Shown: piece by piece, positions 18,666 to 26,490 of the stretch | Layout of the letters: the number at the start of each line of letters is the position of its first letter | Numbering within the stretch: position 1 is the stretch's first letter | NCBI RefSeq assembly: GCF_049846925.1 | Contig: NZ_JBNCMT010000025.1 | Span: 1 to 64,000, forward strand | Length of the DNA stretch: 64,000 nt | Direction of reading: 5' to 3' | Origin: Brevibacillus_H sp049846925 | Lineage (GTDB): Bacteria; Bacillota; Bacilli; Brevibacillales; Brevibacillaceae | The notes under the pieces: model-generated | What the model saw: the letters and a program-made list of their open reading frames with translations, nothing else | The model's database searches: none | Told to the model about the DNA's origin: nothing | Made by a program: the position numbers and the translations under genes

Positions 18666-19430
18666 TTAATCAGCTTGGAAGAGCGTTTTACGTGTATCCG
18701 AATCAACTACTTCAATAGTCGTATAAGGTGCAAGTTTTATTTTGCCAACAAGATACGGGTAACTGATGACTTGCGGATACATTTGTCCAGGCTGGGGATT
18801 GGTCAGTTTCACAAATATTCTTACCTGCTCCCAGCTTCCTTTTTGTTTGTCAAATTCAATCCCATATCCAGGATTTGGCACACTTCCGAGTGCAATGACT
18901 ACCAGTTCACCTTGTTGATGAACGCCTCTTGTCTTTCGCACTTCTTCTATAAACTTTTTCTCGTCACTGTTCAGGCTAGACATTTCCAATAGATGAAACT
19001 CGTCAGGCTTGCCCTGTGAATTCACGGTGATCGTTTGGGTCTGGGCATTAAATCCGACAGTGAAGGATAATTGCTCCAATACCCAACGCAGTGGAATATA
19101 CACGGTCCCGTTGTCCAGAATGGCCCCCTGATCCACCTTGATCCAGGTAGAATTTTTTCGTATTTGCGGGGCAGAAGTGTCAAATCCAAATTCAACAGAG
19201 CCTACTGTCAGGGTAACAACCTTATTCTGCTTTTTGACCGTTCCGAACAAAAGTTTGGCAGCATCATCGATTGAGATCATCGTGCGATTGTTGATTTTTT
19301 TCAAGGACTTGGTTAATTGAACATACTTTCCTCCCATCTGGAGATTCATCGTCGTTTGCGCCTGGGCAGGTATAATCACTGCAGTAAGCATACCTAGACA
19401 AAGAAGCAGAGCAGCTATTTTTTTCAGCAT
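18666..19430 (-). CDS. Secreted copper-amine-oxidase-N / PrcB-domain protein
   Basis: Start at 19430 (MLKKIAALLLC) is chosen for the AAGGAATCGAC site; the ORF extends ten codons further. The 254-residue product has a signal peptide (cleavage near AQAQ), a copper amine oxidase N-terminal-like domain (about 27-135, with YIPLRWVLEQL) and a C-terminal PrcB-like domain (about 160-235, with NPGYGIEFDKQKGS and ISYPYLVGKI). The first domain is a common wall-associated stalk in Paenibacillaceae; PrcB was named from a spirochaete protease complex. A peptidase partner is not adjacent. Function unknown. Confidence 0.78.
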   Translation of the reverse strand: MLKKIAALLLCLGMLTAVIIPAQAQTTMNLQMGGKYVQLTKSLKKINNRTMISIDDAAKLLFGTVKKQNKVVTLTVGSVEFGFDTSAPQIRKNSTWIKVDQGAILDNGTVYIPLRWVLEQLSFTVGFNAQTQTITVNSQGKPDEFHLLEMSSLNSDEKKFIEEVRKTRGVHQQGELVVIALGSVPNPGYGIEFDKQKGSWEQVRIFVKLTNPQPGQMYPQVISYPYLVGKIKLAPYTTIEVVDSDTRKTLFQAD

Positions 19431-19509
19431 GTCGATTCCTTCTTTCATTCTATTGACCATTCTAACTATTTAACGGATGAACCTTGAAAACGTTACAAAT
19501 TATTACAAA

Positions 19510-19668
19510 TTATTTTATCCATTGTGATGCAACCAAATATCCTACAAACAAACCCACGATGCCCATTACTCCGGCCAGTGTCGGCGGTGCGGGGAGCGGA
19601 AGACGCAGAAACGTAACGACTATACCAAAAACAGCACCTACCCCAAAGGCTTTCAATACCTCTATCAT
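19510..19668 (-). CDS. XapX-type (DUF1427) small membrane protein, 52 aa
   Basis: An AGGAGGT site ten bases upstream leads to an ATG at 19668 and a 52-residue frame. The protein starts MIEVLKAFGVGAVFGIVVTF and contains RLPLPAPPTLAGVMGIVG, the PAPP-x-x-x-G-x-x-G pattern of XapX/DUF1427 proteins, and a second membrane helix (GLFVGYLVA). The name comes from XapX of the xanthosine locus; function is unknown. It lies 37 bases downstream of the AEC transporter gene and is likely co-transcribed, which hints at an accessory role to transport. Confidence 0.8.
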   Translation of the reverse strand: MIEVLKAFGVGAVFGIVVTFLRLPLPAPPTLAGVMGIVGLFVGYLVASQWIK

Positions 19669-19705
19669 GATAGGGAACACCTCCTATGTACCAAGTATGC
19701 GCATG

Positions 19706-20647
19706 CTACAAATGCAAAATCAAATTTCCCATCATCACAACCGCCGGGATGGTAGCCAGCGCAAGCAGTGTTGAGAAAACCGTTGTCATCGCACCCATTT
19801 CTTCATCAGCGGCATAACGCGCAAACAGAATCGACGCCATCGCAATGGTTGGCATCGCTGCCTGAATCAGTACCACCTGGGTGATGTCAGGATCAAGAGA
19901 TGACAGATACAAAATCAGTATTGTCACCAAGGGGAATAAAAACAGCTTGATCGTAATAGGCAAACCAAGCATGGGAAGAGAAACCGTGCGCTTGTTTTTC
20001 AACAAGGTGGGAATCAACATGCCGATATAAAGCATCGCCATCGGTGAAGCGAGGTTCGCTAAAATACCTGTCAGTTGTTTCGCTACCTCTGGAGGTTGAA
20101 TGCCCAAAGTAGCAATCACAAGTCCGACAATAATGGCGATCATAGGAATATTCAACAGTGTTCGCAAATTTTTGATGTGAAATTCCTGTTTTTCTTGTAA
20201 AAGCATAACACCAATCGTCCATATCGTAAAATCAAGACCGGCGTCAAACACGGCTGCCAGCAATGCACCTTTCGGCCCAAACAAAGCAGCACATAAAGGC
20301 AATCCGATAAATCCGGTATTTCCTAATCCCGAGACGATCGCCATTTCCCGCACTTTTTGTGAAGGAAGTCCCATCGTTTTTGCACCAATGGCTCCCATCA
20401 GCATTCCTAGGCAGTTAATCAGCACAGAAACAATGAAAATTATGAATATTTGAGTCAACAAATGCTGGTCAATTGGCGTGGCGAATATTCCATACAAAAT
20501 AATACAGGGCATTGCTACATTCACGATAATCGTAATCATGAGCTGTCTTGCATCTGTCGTAAATGGAGAACGGCTTGCAATCAATGCACCGATCGCAATG
20601 ATGACAGCCATGATTAGTATCGAAGTAAACAATGGTTGCATTTCCAT
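19706..20647 (-). CDS. AEC (auxin efflux carrier) family transporter
   Basis: The 313-residue protein has about ten membrane segments and the AEC layout: an N-terminal half ending at VSGLGNTGFIGLPL (the conserved N-T-G-F-x-G-L-P motif of the first bundle) and a C-terminal half with a similar QAAMPTIAMAS motif. Bacterial AEC members export or import malonate, malate or amino-acid-like anions; no substrate can be named. It is followed by the XapX gene at 37 bases. A second, distinct AEC gene lies at 43465-44388. Confidence 0.87.
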   Translation of the reverse strand: MEMQPLFTSILIMAVIIAIGALIASRSPFTTDARQLMITIIVNVAMPCIILYGIFATPIDQHLLTQIFIIFIVSVLINCLGMLMGAIGAKTMGLPSQKVREMAIVSGLGNTGFIGLPLCAALFGPKGALLAAVFDAGLDFTIWTIGVMLLQEKQEFHIKNLRTLLNIPMIAIIVGLVIATLGIQPPEVAKQLTGILANLASPMAMLYIGMLIPTLLKNKRTVSLPMLGLPITIKLFLFPLVTILILYLSSLDPDITQVVLIQAAMPTIAMASILFARYAADEEMGAMTTVFSTLLALATIPAVVMMGNLILHL

Positions 20648-20673
20648 TTTTCACATGTACCCCCTAAATAAAA

Positions 20674-20701
20674 AAGACCGAGGCATCAAATCCCCGATCT
20701 T
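20674..20701 (-). terminator. Terminator after the que operon
   Basis: AAGATCGGGG and CCTCGGTCTT form a ten-pair stem with two G-U pairs and an eight-base loop, then Us, on the minus strand, 23 bases past the stop at 20724. Confidence 0.75.
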
Positions 20702-20723
20702 CATTGTACTACTCAACAGTATT

Positions 20724-21119
20724 CTACTCAATGTGATTCCAGTGAAGTGATTCGTATTCAGGGCGCTCGCAGGTACGAAGCAAGTCTCCACAAACGGGAA
20801 CAGCCTGCTCAAGGGAAACACACCATTCGTTCGGATAGGAACCTTCTACTCCTTCAACCGTTAACAGCTTCATCAGCCCCGAAGGTTGTGAGGTGGAAAG
20901 AACAAAATGCTGTTCTTTTGGCTCGTACTCTTTCCATTGCACAAGTACAACACCATCATTGCCGCCTGCCACTACGAGATCGACGTGCTCACCATATGCG
21001 GCATGGACGATTGTGTTGGTCGTGCCATTCAACTGGGCGATCGCTCGCAGCACCTCGTGCCATGCGCAGCCCTCTTTATCTTCCTTGGTAGCGTCTTGAT
21101 ACATCCGCCAATCGTTCAT
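20724..21119 (-). CDS. Hypothetical protein, 131 aa, downstream of queF
   Basis: AAGGAGACGACTCAA precedes the ATG. The product is soluble, with HVDLVVAGGNDGVVLVQWKEYEP and a C-terminal EWCVSLEQAVPVCGDLLRTCE; the spacing of short strands and an EW motif recalls immunity-protein (Imm1-like) folds, but I cannot assign it. It lies 21 bases after queF and before the operon terminator, so it is probably co-transcribed with the que genes without an obvious pathway role. Confidence 0.6.
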   Translation of the reverse strand: MNDWRMYQDATKEDKEGCAWHEVLRAIAQLNGTTNTIVHAAYGEHVDLVVAGGNDGVVLVQWKEYEPKEQHFVLSTSQPSGLMKLLTVEGVEGSYPNEWCVSLEQAVPVCGDLLRTCERPEYESLHWNHIE

Positions 21120-21140
21120 TTGAGTCGTCTCCTTGAGCGA

Positions 21141-21560
21141 TTATTGTTCCTTCTTATATTCAACCAATACTTCGGTTCCAAGACCGCCACGAGCATTCCA
21201 ATTTGCTTCGATACGCATGTAGAGCGGATCGCAACAAGCAACCAAATCATTCAAGATGCGGTTTGTCGCATGCTCCTGGTAAATACCTACGTTGCGGTAA
21301 GAAGTCAAATAGTATTTGAGCGATTTCATTTCAATCAATTTTTCGTTCGGTACGATATAGATTTTGAGATCAGCAAAATCCGGCAAGCCAGACCATGGGC
21401 ACACGGATGTGAATTCGTTTGTTGGCATCATGATCTCCGTCCATTTGCCTACGTACTCATAAGGAATGGTTTCCAGAATATCGACCATGATTGCTGTCTC
21501 GTCCTGTGTATCGAAACGAATGTTGTTGTATTTGCTGTGGTTATGTTCTACTACTGCCAT
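21141..21560 (-). CDS. queF: NADPH-dependent 7-cyano-7-deazaguanine reductase (QueF)
   Basis: Start at 21560 (MAVVEHNHSKYN) follows GGAAG; the ORF continues six codons upstream. The 139-residue protein is the short, YkvM-type QueF. It has the catalytic Cys in SVCPWSGLPDFADLKI and the signature EMKSLKYYL (ESK-x-x-K type), and reduces preQ0 to preQ1 using NADPH. It is the last enzyme of the preQ1 branch encoded here and is separated from queC by the 141-bp repeat element. Confidence 0.95.
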   Translation of the reverse strand: MAVVEHNHSKYNNIRFDTQDETAIMVDILETIPYEYVGKWTEIMMPTNEFTSVCPWSGLPDFADLKIYIVPNEKLIEMKSLKYYLTSYRNVGIYQEHATNRILNDLVACCDPLYMRIEANWNARGGLGTEVLVEYKKEQ

Positions 21561-21589
21561 TGTGCATCTTCCTTTCAATTTTTAAATCT

Positions 21590-21730
21590 GTTCAAAAAGG
21601 AGGACAAACAGAGCCTCGAAGTTCAAGGCGCGGAAGACCCGAGCAGCGGAACGTAGGTGAGTCTACGTGAGCAGCGGAGGGGCAACGCAACGCAGAAATT
21701 CGAACGCTATGTTTCCCGGACTTTTTGAAC
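21590..21730. repeat. 141-bp palindromic interspersed repeat (MITE-like) between queC and queF
   Basis: The segment is bounded by a 10-bp inverted repeat, GTTCAAAAAG and CTTTTTGAAC, is GC-richer than the flanks, and has an inner palindrome ACGTAG-N6-CTACGT flanked by two copies of GAGCAGCGGA. It begins four bases past the queC stop. Its ends (TTCAAAAAGGAGGA and TTTCCCGGACTTTTTGAA) recur almost exactly in a 34-bp form at 47415-47448. No coding frame with a ribosome site is present. Confidence 0.75.
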
Positions 21731-21734
21731 TTCC

Positions 21735-22430
21735 TTACCACTCGACTGGTATTGCATATGGAATAGGGTCCTTGGCTCCCGCTTCCTTGAACCCTTTGAT
21801 ACGCAGACGACAACTGTCGCATACTCCGCATGCTTCTTCATCGCCTTGATAACAAGAGGTCGTCAAATGATACGGAACACCGAGAGAAAGACCGAGCTTG
21901 ACCGTATCGGCTTTGCTCAAATTTTGCAGCGGTGTCTCGATGGAGAGCCTGGTTCCCTCTGCTCCCACTCTGGTTGCCAGATTAATCGTACCGCTCATCG
22001 ATTGGATGAATGCTGGACGACAATCCGGATAGCCGCTAAAATCAACGGCACTTACCCCGATGTAAATCCGTGTAGCACCGATCACTTCAGCATAAGCGGT
22101 TGCTAACGACAAAAAGATGAGGTTTCGTGCAGGTACATAGGTTGCAGGAATACCGTCTTCCACGCCATCGGTTGGTACCTCCACAGAATCATCAGTCAAC
22201 GCACTTCCGCCAATTTCTCTGAGGAAACCCATATTGACGACTTTGTGCTGTTTTACTTCATAGAAAGCGGCTATTTTGCGGGCTTGCTCTACTTCCCGAT
22301 TATGAAGCTGACCGTAGTCGAACGTTAGCGGATACAACTCAAACCCCGCTTCCTTGGCAATTCCCATGCAGGTTGTGCTATCAAGACCACCGCTTAAAAC
22401 GACAACGGCTTTTGGTTGTGTTGAGATCAT
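21735..22430 (-). CDS. queC: 7-cyano-7-deazaguanine synthase (QueC)
   Basis: The 231-residue protein has the PP-loop ATP pyrophosphatase motif SGGLDSTTC near residue 14 and the C-terminal zinc site C-x7-C-x2-C-x2-C (CYQGDEEACGVCDSC). QueC converts 7-carboxy-7-deazaguanine, ammonia and ATP to preQ0. GGAGACACGC precedes the ATG and the gene starts 12 bases after queE. Full length. Confidence 0.96.
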   Translation of the reverse strand: MISTQPKAVVVLSGGLDSTTCMGIAKEAGFELYPLTFDYGQLHNREVEQARKIAAFYEVKQHKVVNMGFLREIGGSALTDDSVEVPTDGVEDGIPATYVPARNLIFLSLATAYAEVIGATRIYIGVSAVDFSGYPDCRPAFIQSMSGTINLATRVGAEGTRLSIETPLQNLSKADTVKLGLSLGVPYHLTTSCYQGDEEACGVCDSCRLRIKGFKEAGAKDPIPYAIPVEW

Positions 22431-22442
22431 GCGTGTCTCCTC

Positions 22443-23183
22443 CTATACGCCCCTCATCTCTGGATGCCAGATGACTTTATGGATTTGAAGGTTTAATTTG
22501 ATTCCTTTGCGACCCGACTGAAGAATTTTATCTACTAACTTCGCAGGCGGCATCGTTTCCCATACGGGGCTGAATAAGGCTAGTGCTTGCGGTTGGTATT
22601 GATCCAGTACTTGACAGGCAACCGTAAAATCGGTGTCATCTGCCACGACAAACTTCAGTTCATCCTGCGGTTCAAGTAACTCCAGATTTCCTTCGATCAT
22701 TCGCTCCATCTCACCGCTGCCCGGCAGCTTGTAATCCATGATGAAACGAACTTTGTTCTTAATAGAAGAATTGGATGATCGAAGGGCGACAAAATCGGTT
22801 AAATCAATAGCCCCGTTGGTTTCGATATGAATGTCTATGACCGCATCGATTTGTGACAATGCCTCTACCAGAGCAAGAGATTTTTCTCCGTGCATCAGGG
22901 GTTCTCCACCCGTCAGGCAGACATAGTGGTTGCCCAATTCTTCTACCTGCTGGACAATCTCCTGAATCGTAGCCATAAACTCTGGAGGATGTGGTGCGTA
23001 GCTGTAGACGGTATCGCACCAGGTGCAACGAAGATTGCAGTTGTATATTCTGACGAAAGTAGTCGGAAATCCAGCTCTCGTTCCTTCTCCCTCGACCGTT
23101 TGAAAAATCTCCACCATCGGAAGCTTCCATTGTAGTTTCGCTTCCATCGAAAGGTCTTCATGAAGTTGATTGATCGCTTCCAT
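22443..23183 (-). CDS. queE: 7-carboxy-7-deazaguanine synthase (QueE), radical SAM
   Basis: Start at 23183 (MEAINQLHEDL) has GGAGG eight to nine bases upstream inside the queD end; the ORF itself runs 19 codons further back. The 246-residue protein has the radical SAM cluster motif C-x3-C-x2-C (CNLRCTWC) near 60 and the substrate-side FQTVEGEGTRAGFPTTFVR. It converts CPH4 to 7-carboxy-7-deazaguanine. One base separates it from the queD stop, indicating translational coupling. Confidence 0.95.
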   Translation of the reverse strand: MEAINQLHEDLSMEAKLQWKLPMVEIFQTVEGEGTRAGFPTTFVRIYNCNLRCTWCDTVYSYAPHPPEFMATIQEIVQQVEELGNHYVCLTGGEPLMHGEKSLALVEALSQIDAVIDIHIETNGAIDLTDFVALRSSNSSIKNKVRFIMDYKLPGSGEMERMIEGNLELLEPQDELKFVVADDTDFTVACQVLDQYQPQALALFSPVWETMPPAKLVDKILQSGRKGIKLNLQIHKVIWHPEMRGV

Positions 23184-23184
23184 C

Positions 23185-23661
23185 CTACTCTTCCTCCATC
23201 CACTCACGGAGTAACGTAGCATAGCTGGTAGGAGTTTCATACAGCTTCAGCTTCTCTATACGGCAGCCTGTTTGTTTCAGTCCTGCGCTTTCCAGATGCT
23301 GATCAATTTGCTCCCAGATCCATACGATCATATTTTCTGCTGTAGTGTTCATTGGTGGCAGAGTCTCATTTAGATAGCGGTGATCCAGCTTGTCTTTGAT
23401 TACCTGTTCATAGATCAGCTTGATCGTACCGAAATCGACGCTAATTCCAATCTCATTGACAAAGCCGCTGATGGTAATCTCCAGATGATAGGTGTGTCCA
23501 TGCAAGTTGATGCACTTTCCTTCATACATATGAAGATGGTGGGCGGCATCGAATGTGAATGTTTTCGTTACTGCAACCCGCTTGTTGTGATAGCGCAGTT
23601 GCTCGGGGTGAATGTCCTCATGCAGCTTCTGCACCTTGCGTGGAAAATCAAATGTGGACAT
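23185..23661 (-). CDS. queD: 6-carboxy-5,6,7,8-tetrahydropterin synthase (QueD)
   Basis: The 158-residue protein is a QueD/PTPS-family enzyme with zinc ligands in FDAAHHL and NLHGHTYHLEI. It makes CPH4 from dihydroneopterin triphosphate. GGAGGTGACTATCTAG precedes the ATG at 23661, supporting a real N-terminal extension of about 30 residues before the usual KTFTFDAAHHL start. It is first in the operon and lies behind the preQ1 riboswitch at 23761-23874. Confidence 0.94.
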   Translation of the reverse strand: MSTFDFPRKVQKLHEDIHPEQLRYHNKRVAVTKTFTFDAAHHLHMYEGKCINLHGHTYHLEITISGFVNEIGISVDFGTIKLIYEQVIKDKLDHRYLNETLPPMNTTAENMIVWIWEQIDQHLESAGLKQTGCRIEKLKLYETPTSYATLLREWMEEE

Positions 23662-23760
23662 CTAGATAGTCACCTCCACGTGAGCAATCGGATTCAAACT
23701 TGTATTCATTTCGTAATCCTCACTTCCATTTGGATAAGGGAGAAGGAATTGGAAAATAAT

Positions 23761-23874
23761 AAAAACCACTCATCACGCATGCAATTACTCAAAAATCGGC
23801 GCGGAGAGTGGTCAGAAAATTTTTCAACTCTCCCCTAGTTTTGTTTAGCGAGAGGAGGGGGTCCCGAACTCTCG
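23761..23874 (-). promoter_or_regulatory. preQ1-I riboswitch with terminator, controlling queDECF
   Basis: On the minus strand, P1 arms CGAGAG (23874-23869) and CTCTCG enclose a loop TTCGGGACCCCCTC. An A-rich tail CTAAACAAAACTAGGGG (to 23832) follows, whose GGGG can pair with the loop CCCC to form the H-type pseudoknot. The tail is close to that of the Thermoanaerobacter tengcongensis preQ1-I aptamer. A terminator (ACCACTC...GAGTGGT then TTTTTATT, 23811-23761) follows. GGGGAGAG at the aptamer 3' end is complementary to CTCTCC of the terminator, so it can act as antiterminator when ligand is absent. Predicted to shut off queD-F in excess preQ1. Confidence 0.87.
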
Positions 23875-23922
23875 TTATTCACTTGTACATCATAGCAGAT
23901 CAGCAGATTCATGAGAAGTGTA

Positions 23923-23951
23923 TTGACAAAATAATAAATTGGAATTAAAGT
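23923..23951 (+). promoter_or_regulatory. Candidate promoter for tcyABC
   Basis: A perfect TTGACA at 23923-23928 is 17 bases from TAAAGT (23946-23951), about 40 bases before the lipoprotein start. An AATTGGAATTA element in the spacer could be an operator; regulator unknown. Confidence 0.55.
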
Positions 23952-23992
23952 AGCAACATTAAATCATATCGGTTTACTGGGGGATTACATCT

Positions 23993-24832
23993 ATGAAAAA
24001 AATTTCTTCACTAATGTTTATGTTTCTTGCACTTGTCGTAGTCTTAGCAGGTTGCGGCTCACCGTCCGCTCAAGCTCCAAATACAGGCACTGCTCCAGCC
24101 ACACCAGCGACTGAAACAAAAGAACCAGCCAATTTGCTCGAAAAAGTAAAAGCAGATGGCAAGCTGTTGATTGGTACTGAAGGAACCTATGCACCGTTTA
24201 CATTCCATGACCAATCTGGAAAATTGACCGGCTTTGACGTGGAAATTGCCGAAGAAATCGCAAACCGCCTTGGTGTAAAAGCTGAATTCATGGAAACACA
24301 ATGGGATGCTATGTTTGCCGGACTTGATTCCAAACGTTTCGACATGATTGCCAACCAAGTAGGAATTCGTCCTGATCGTCAGGAAAAATACGATTTTTCT
24401 AACCCGTACATTGTTTCTAGTGCTGTACTTGTCACACACAAAGACAATACAACGGTAAAAGGTTTTGAAGATATTAAAGGTTTAAAAGCAGCTCAAACAT
24501 TAACAAGCAACCTGACTGAAATCGCAAAACAAAACGGCGCTGAGATTGTTGCTGTAGAAGGCTTCAACCAGGCGATTGACTTGCTTGCCTCCAAACGTGT
24601 TGACGTAACAATCAATGATGGATTGTCCTTGCTTGATTTTCTCAACCAAAAACCTGACACACCAATCAAGATCGTTGCCAAGCACTCAGATGTTGCGAAA
24701 AACGGTCTCATGTTCCGCAAAGGCAGCACTGAACTTGTAGATGCAGTAAACAAAGCGTTGGACGAAATGCAAAAAGATGGCACATACCTGAAAATCTCTG
24801 AGAAATGGTTTGGTGCCGATGTTTCTAAATAA
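23993..24832 (+). CDS. tcyA: Cystine-type amino acid ABC transporter, solute-binding lipoprotein
   Basis: The 279-residue protein has a lipoprotein signal with lipobox LAGC (Cys near residue 21), an Ala/Pro/Thr linker, and an SBP_bac_3 domain (about 55-275). GTEGTYAPFTFHD and LTGFDVEIAEEIANRLG are typical of the TcyA/FliY cystine-binding group. It captures substrate outside the membrane for the permease and ATPase encoded next. Its end overlaps the permease start. Substrate is inferred from motif likeness; another polar amino acid is possible. Confidence 0.85.
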   Translation: MKKISSLMFMFLALVVVLAGCGSPSAQAPNTGTAPATPATETKEPANLLEKVKADGKLLIGTEGTYAPFTFHDQSGKLTGFDVEIAEEIANRLGVKAEFMETQWDAMFAGLDSKRFDMIANQVGIRPDRQEKYDFSNPYIVSSAVLVTHKDNTTVKGFEDIKGLKAAQTLTSNLTEIAKQNGAEIVAVEGFNQAIDLLASKRVDVTINDGLSLLDFLNQKPDTPIKIVAKHSDVAKNGLMFRKGSTELVDAVNKALDEMQKDGTYLKISEKWFGADVSK

Positions 24833-25514
24833 CCTGTTCGATGACCCTCAAAAACTAGCGCGCTGGATTGACATTGCGCAAAGCTCCTTTCTCCCTTTGG
24901 CGAAAGGAGCCTTCACTTTTTCTTTAAGCTTAACGTTGGTCTCTTTTGCAATCGGTCTTGTTATTGCAATCATTACAGCATTGGCCCGTCTATCCAAAGT
25001 AGGAATTTTTCGTTGGGTTGCTCGTGCCTATGTGTCGATCATTAGAGGGACTCCACTACTCGTCCAGTTGTTCATTATCTTTTTCGGTTTGCCGAGCGTT
25101 GGCGTCACCATTGATCCATTTCCGTCTGCTGTGATCGGATTTTCATTGAATGTCGGAGCCTATTGCTCGGAAATCGTCCGTGCAGCAATACTTTCTGTCG
25201 CAAAAGGACAATGGGAAGCCGCATACTCATTGGGTATGACATATACACAAGCATTGAAACGCATTATTTTGCCACAAGCGGCACGCGTCTCTATTCCGCC
25301 TTTATCCAATTCCTTCATCAGTCTGGTGAAAGATACATCACTTGCTGCTGCGATACTGGTTCCGGAGATGACCCGTAAGGCACAAGAAATTGCTGCGGCC
25401 ACATACGAACCATTGCTAGTCTACTCTGAGGCTGCTTTCATTTACTGGATCATTTGTACTGCCCTCTCTGTTGTGCAAGAAAGATTAGAAAAACGATTAG
25501 ACCGCTACGTGTAA
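24819..25514 (+). CDS. tcyB: Amino acid ABC transporter permease
   Basis: ATG at 24819 is preferred; TTG and GTG codons at 24810 and 24813 are alternatives, all inside the tcyA end, so translation is coupled. The 231-residue protein has about five membrane segments and the HisM-type EAA loop EAAYSLGMTYTQALKRIILPQA. The permease likely works as a homodimer with the ATPase of the next gene. Confidence 0.88.
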   Translation: MFLNNLFDDPQKLARWIDIAQSSFLPLAKGAFTFSLSLTLVSFAIGLVIAIITALARLSKVGIFRWVARAYVSIIRGTPLLVQLFIIFFGLPSVGVTIDPFPSAVIGFSLNVGAYCSEIVRAAILSVAKGQWEAAYSLGMTYTQALKRIILPQAARVSIPPLSNSFISLVKDTSLAAAILVPEMTRKAQEIAAATYEPLLVYSEAAFIYWIICTALSVVQERLEKRLDRYV

Positions 25515-25535
25515 TGCAGGAGGGGGACTGAAACT

Positions 25536-26273
25536 GTGATAACGATTCAAAATTTACACAAACGTTTTGGAAATCTTCACGTGCTAAAAGGGGTTTCCCT
25601 GACTGTCGAAAAAGGAAAAGTAGTTGTCATCATCGGCCCGTCCGGTTCTGGAAAAACCACCCTGCTTCGCTGCCTCAACATCCTAGAGCAACCCGATGAA
25701 GGTGTCGTAGGAATCAATCAGCTTCATCTGGATTTCTCCAAACGTGTAGACAAACAGCAAATATCAACTCTGCGCAAGCAGACTGGCATGGTTTTCCAAA
25801 GCTACAACCTGTTCCCGCATATGACCGCTGTTGAGAATGTCATGGAAGGTCCTGTAACCGTTCAGAAAAAATCAAAGGAAGAAGCACGGCAAAAAGCACA
25901 GCGACTGCTTGCCAAGGTCGGGCTTGCTGACAAGCTGGATTACTTCCCTTCCCAGCTTTCTGGAGGACAACAGCAACGGGTGGGGATTGCCCGGGCATTG
26001 GCGATGGACCCGAATGTCATGTTGTTCGATGAACCGACCTCTGCTCTCGACCCCGAGCTGGTAGGCGAAGTGTTGAAAGCAATCAAGGAACTGGCACAGG
26101 AGGGAATGACGATGGTGATTGTCAGTCACGAGATGAGCTTTGCCCGAGAAGTAGCCGATGAGGTTATTTTTATGGATCAAGGTGTCATCGTGGAACGTGG
26201 TACACCAGCCAAGGTATTCCAACAGCCAGACCAGGAACGCACCCGACAATTTTTGAAGCTGCTTGAGAAATAA
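25536..26273 (+). CDS. tcyC: Amino acid ABC transporter ATP-binding protein
   Basis: GTG start after AGGAGGG. The 245-residue protein has Walker A GPSGSGKTT near 35, the signature LSGGQQQRVGIARAL, Walker B VMLFDEPTSALDPE and the switch His in IVSHEMSFAREV. It is the usual length for a HisP/GlnQ-type ATPase that powers polar amino acid import. It is the last gene of the three-gene operon, which ends at a terminator 30 bases on. Confidence 0.92.
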   Translation: MITIQNLHKRFGNLHVLKGVSLTVEKGKVVVIIGPSGSGKTTLLRCLNILEQPDEGVVGINQLHLDFSKRVDKQQISTLRKQTGMVFQSYNLFPHMTAVENVMEGPVTVQKKSKEEARQKAQRLLAKVGLADKLDYFPSQLSGGQQQRVGIARALAMDPNVMLFDEPTSALDPELVGEVLKAIKELAQEGMTMVIVSHEMSFAREVADEVIFMDQGVIVERGTPAKVFQQPDQERTRQFLKLLEK

Positions 26274-26305
26274 TTTTGAAAAATGGTTCTATAGATACTG
26301 AGGAG

Positions 26306-26342
26306 AAGGCAGACTACCCGTTACGAGGTAATCTGCCTTTTC
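26306..26342 (+). terminator. Terminator of tcyABC
   Basis: AAGGCAGA-TACC and GGTA-TCTGCCTT form a stem with one bulge pair, followed by TTCT, 32 bases past tcyC. Confidence 0.8.
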
Positions 26343-26490
26343 TATTGTCCTTCCTGTGGGAAACTAGCACCAGTTTCGCTGGGAATGCAGGAGATAATTG
26401 GTAACAAAATAGTTACTTTTTACATCTGTTCTCACTATTGGAAATCTCCTACTCTTGTAAACATAGACACCATGAAGGGTAGGAATCAGC

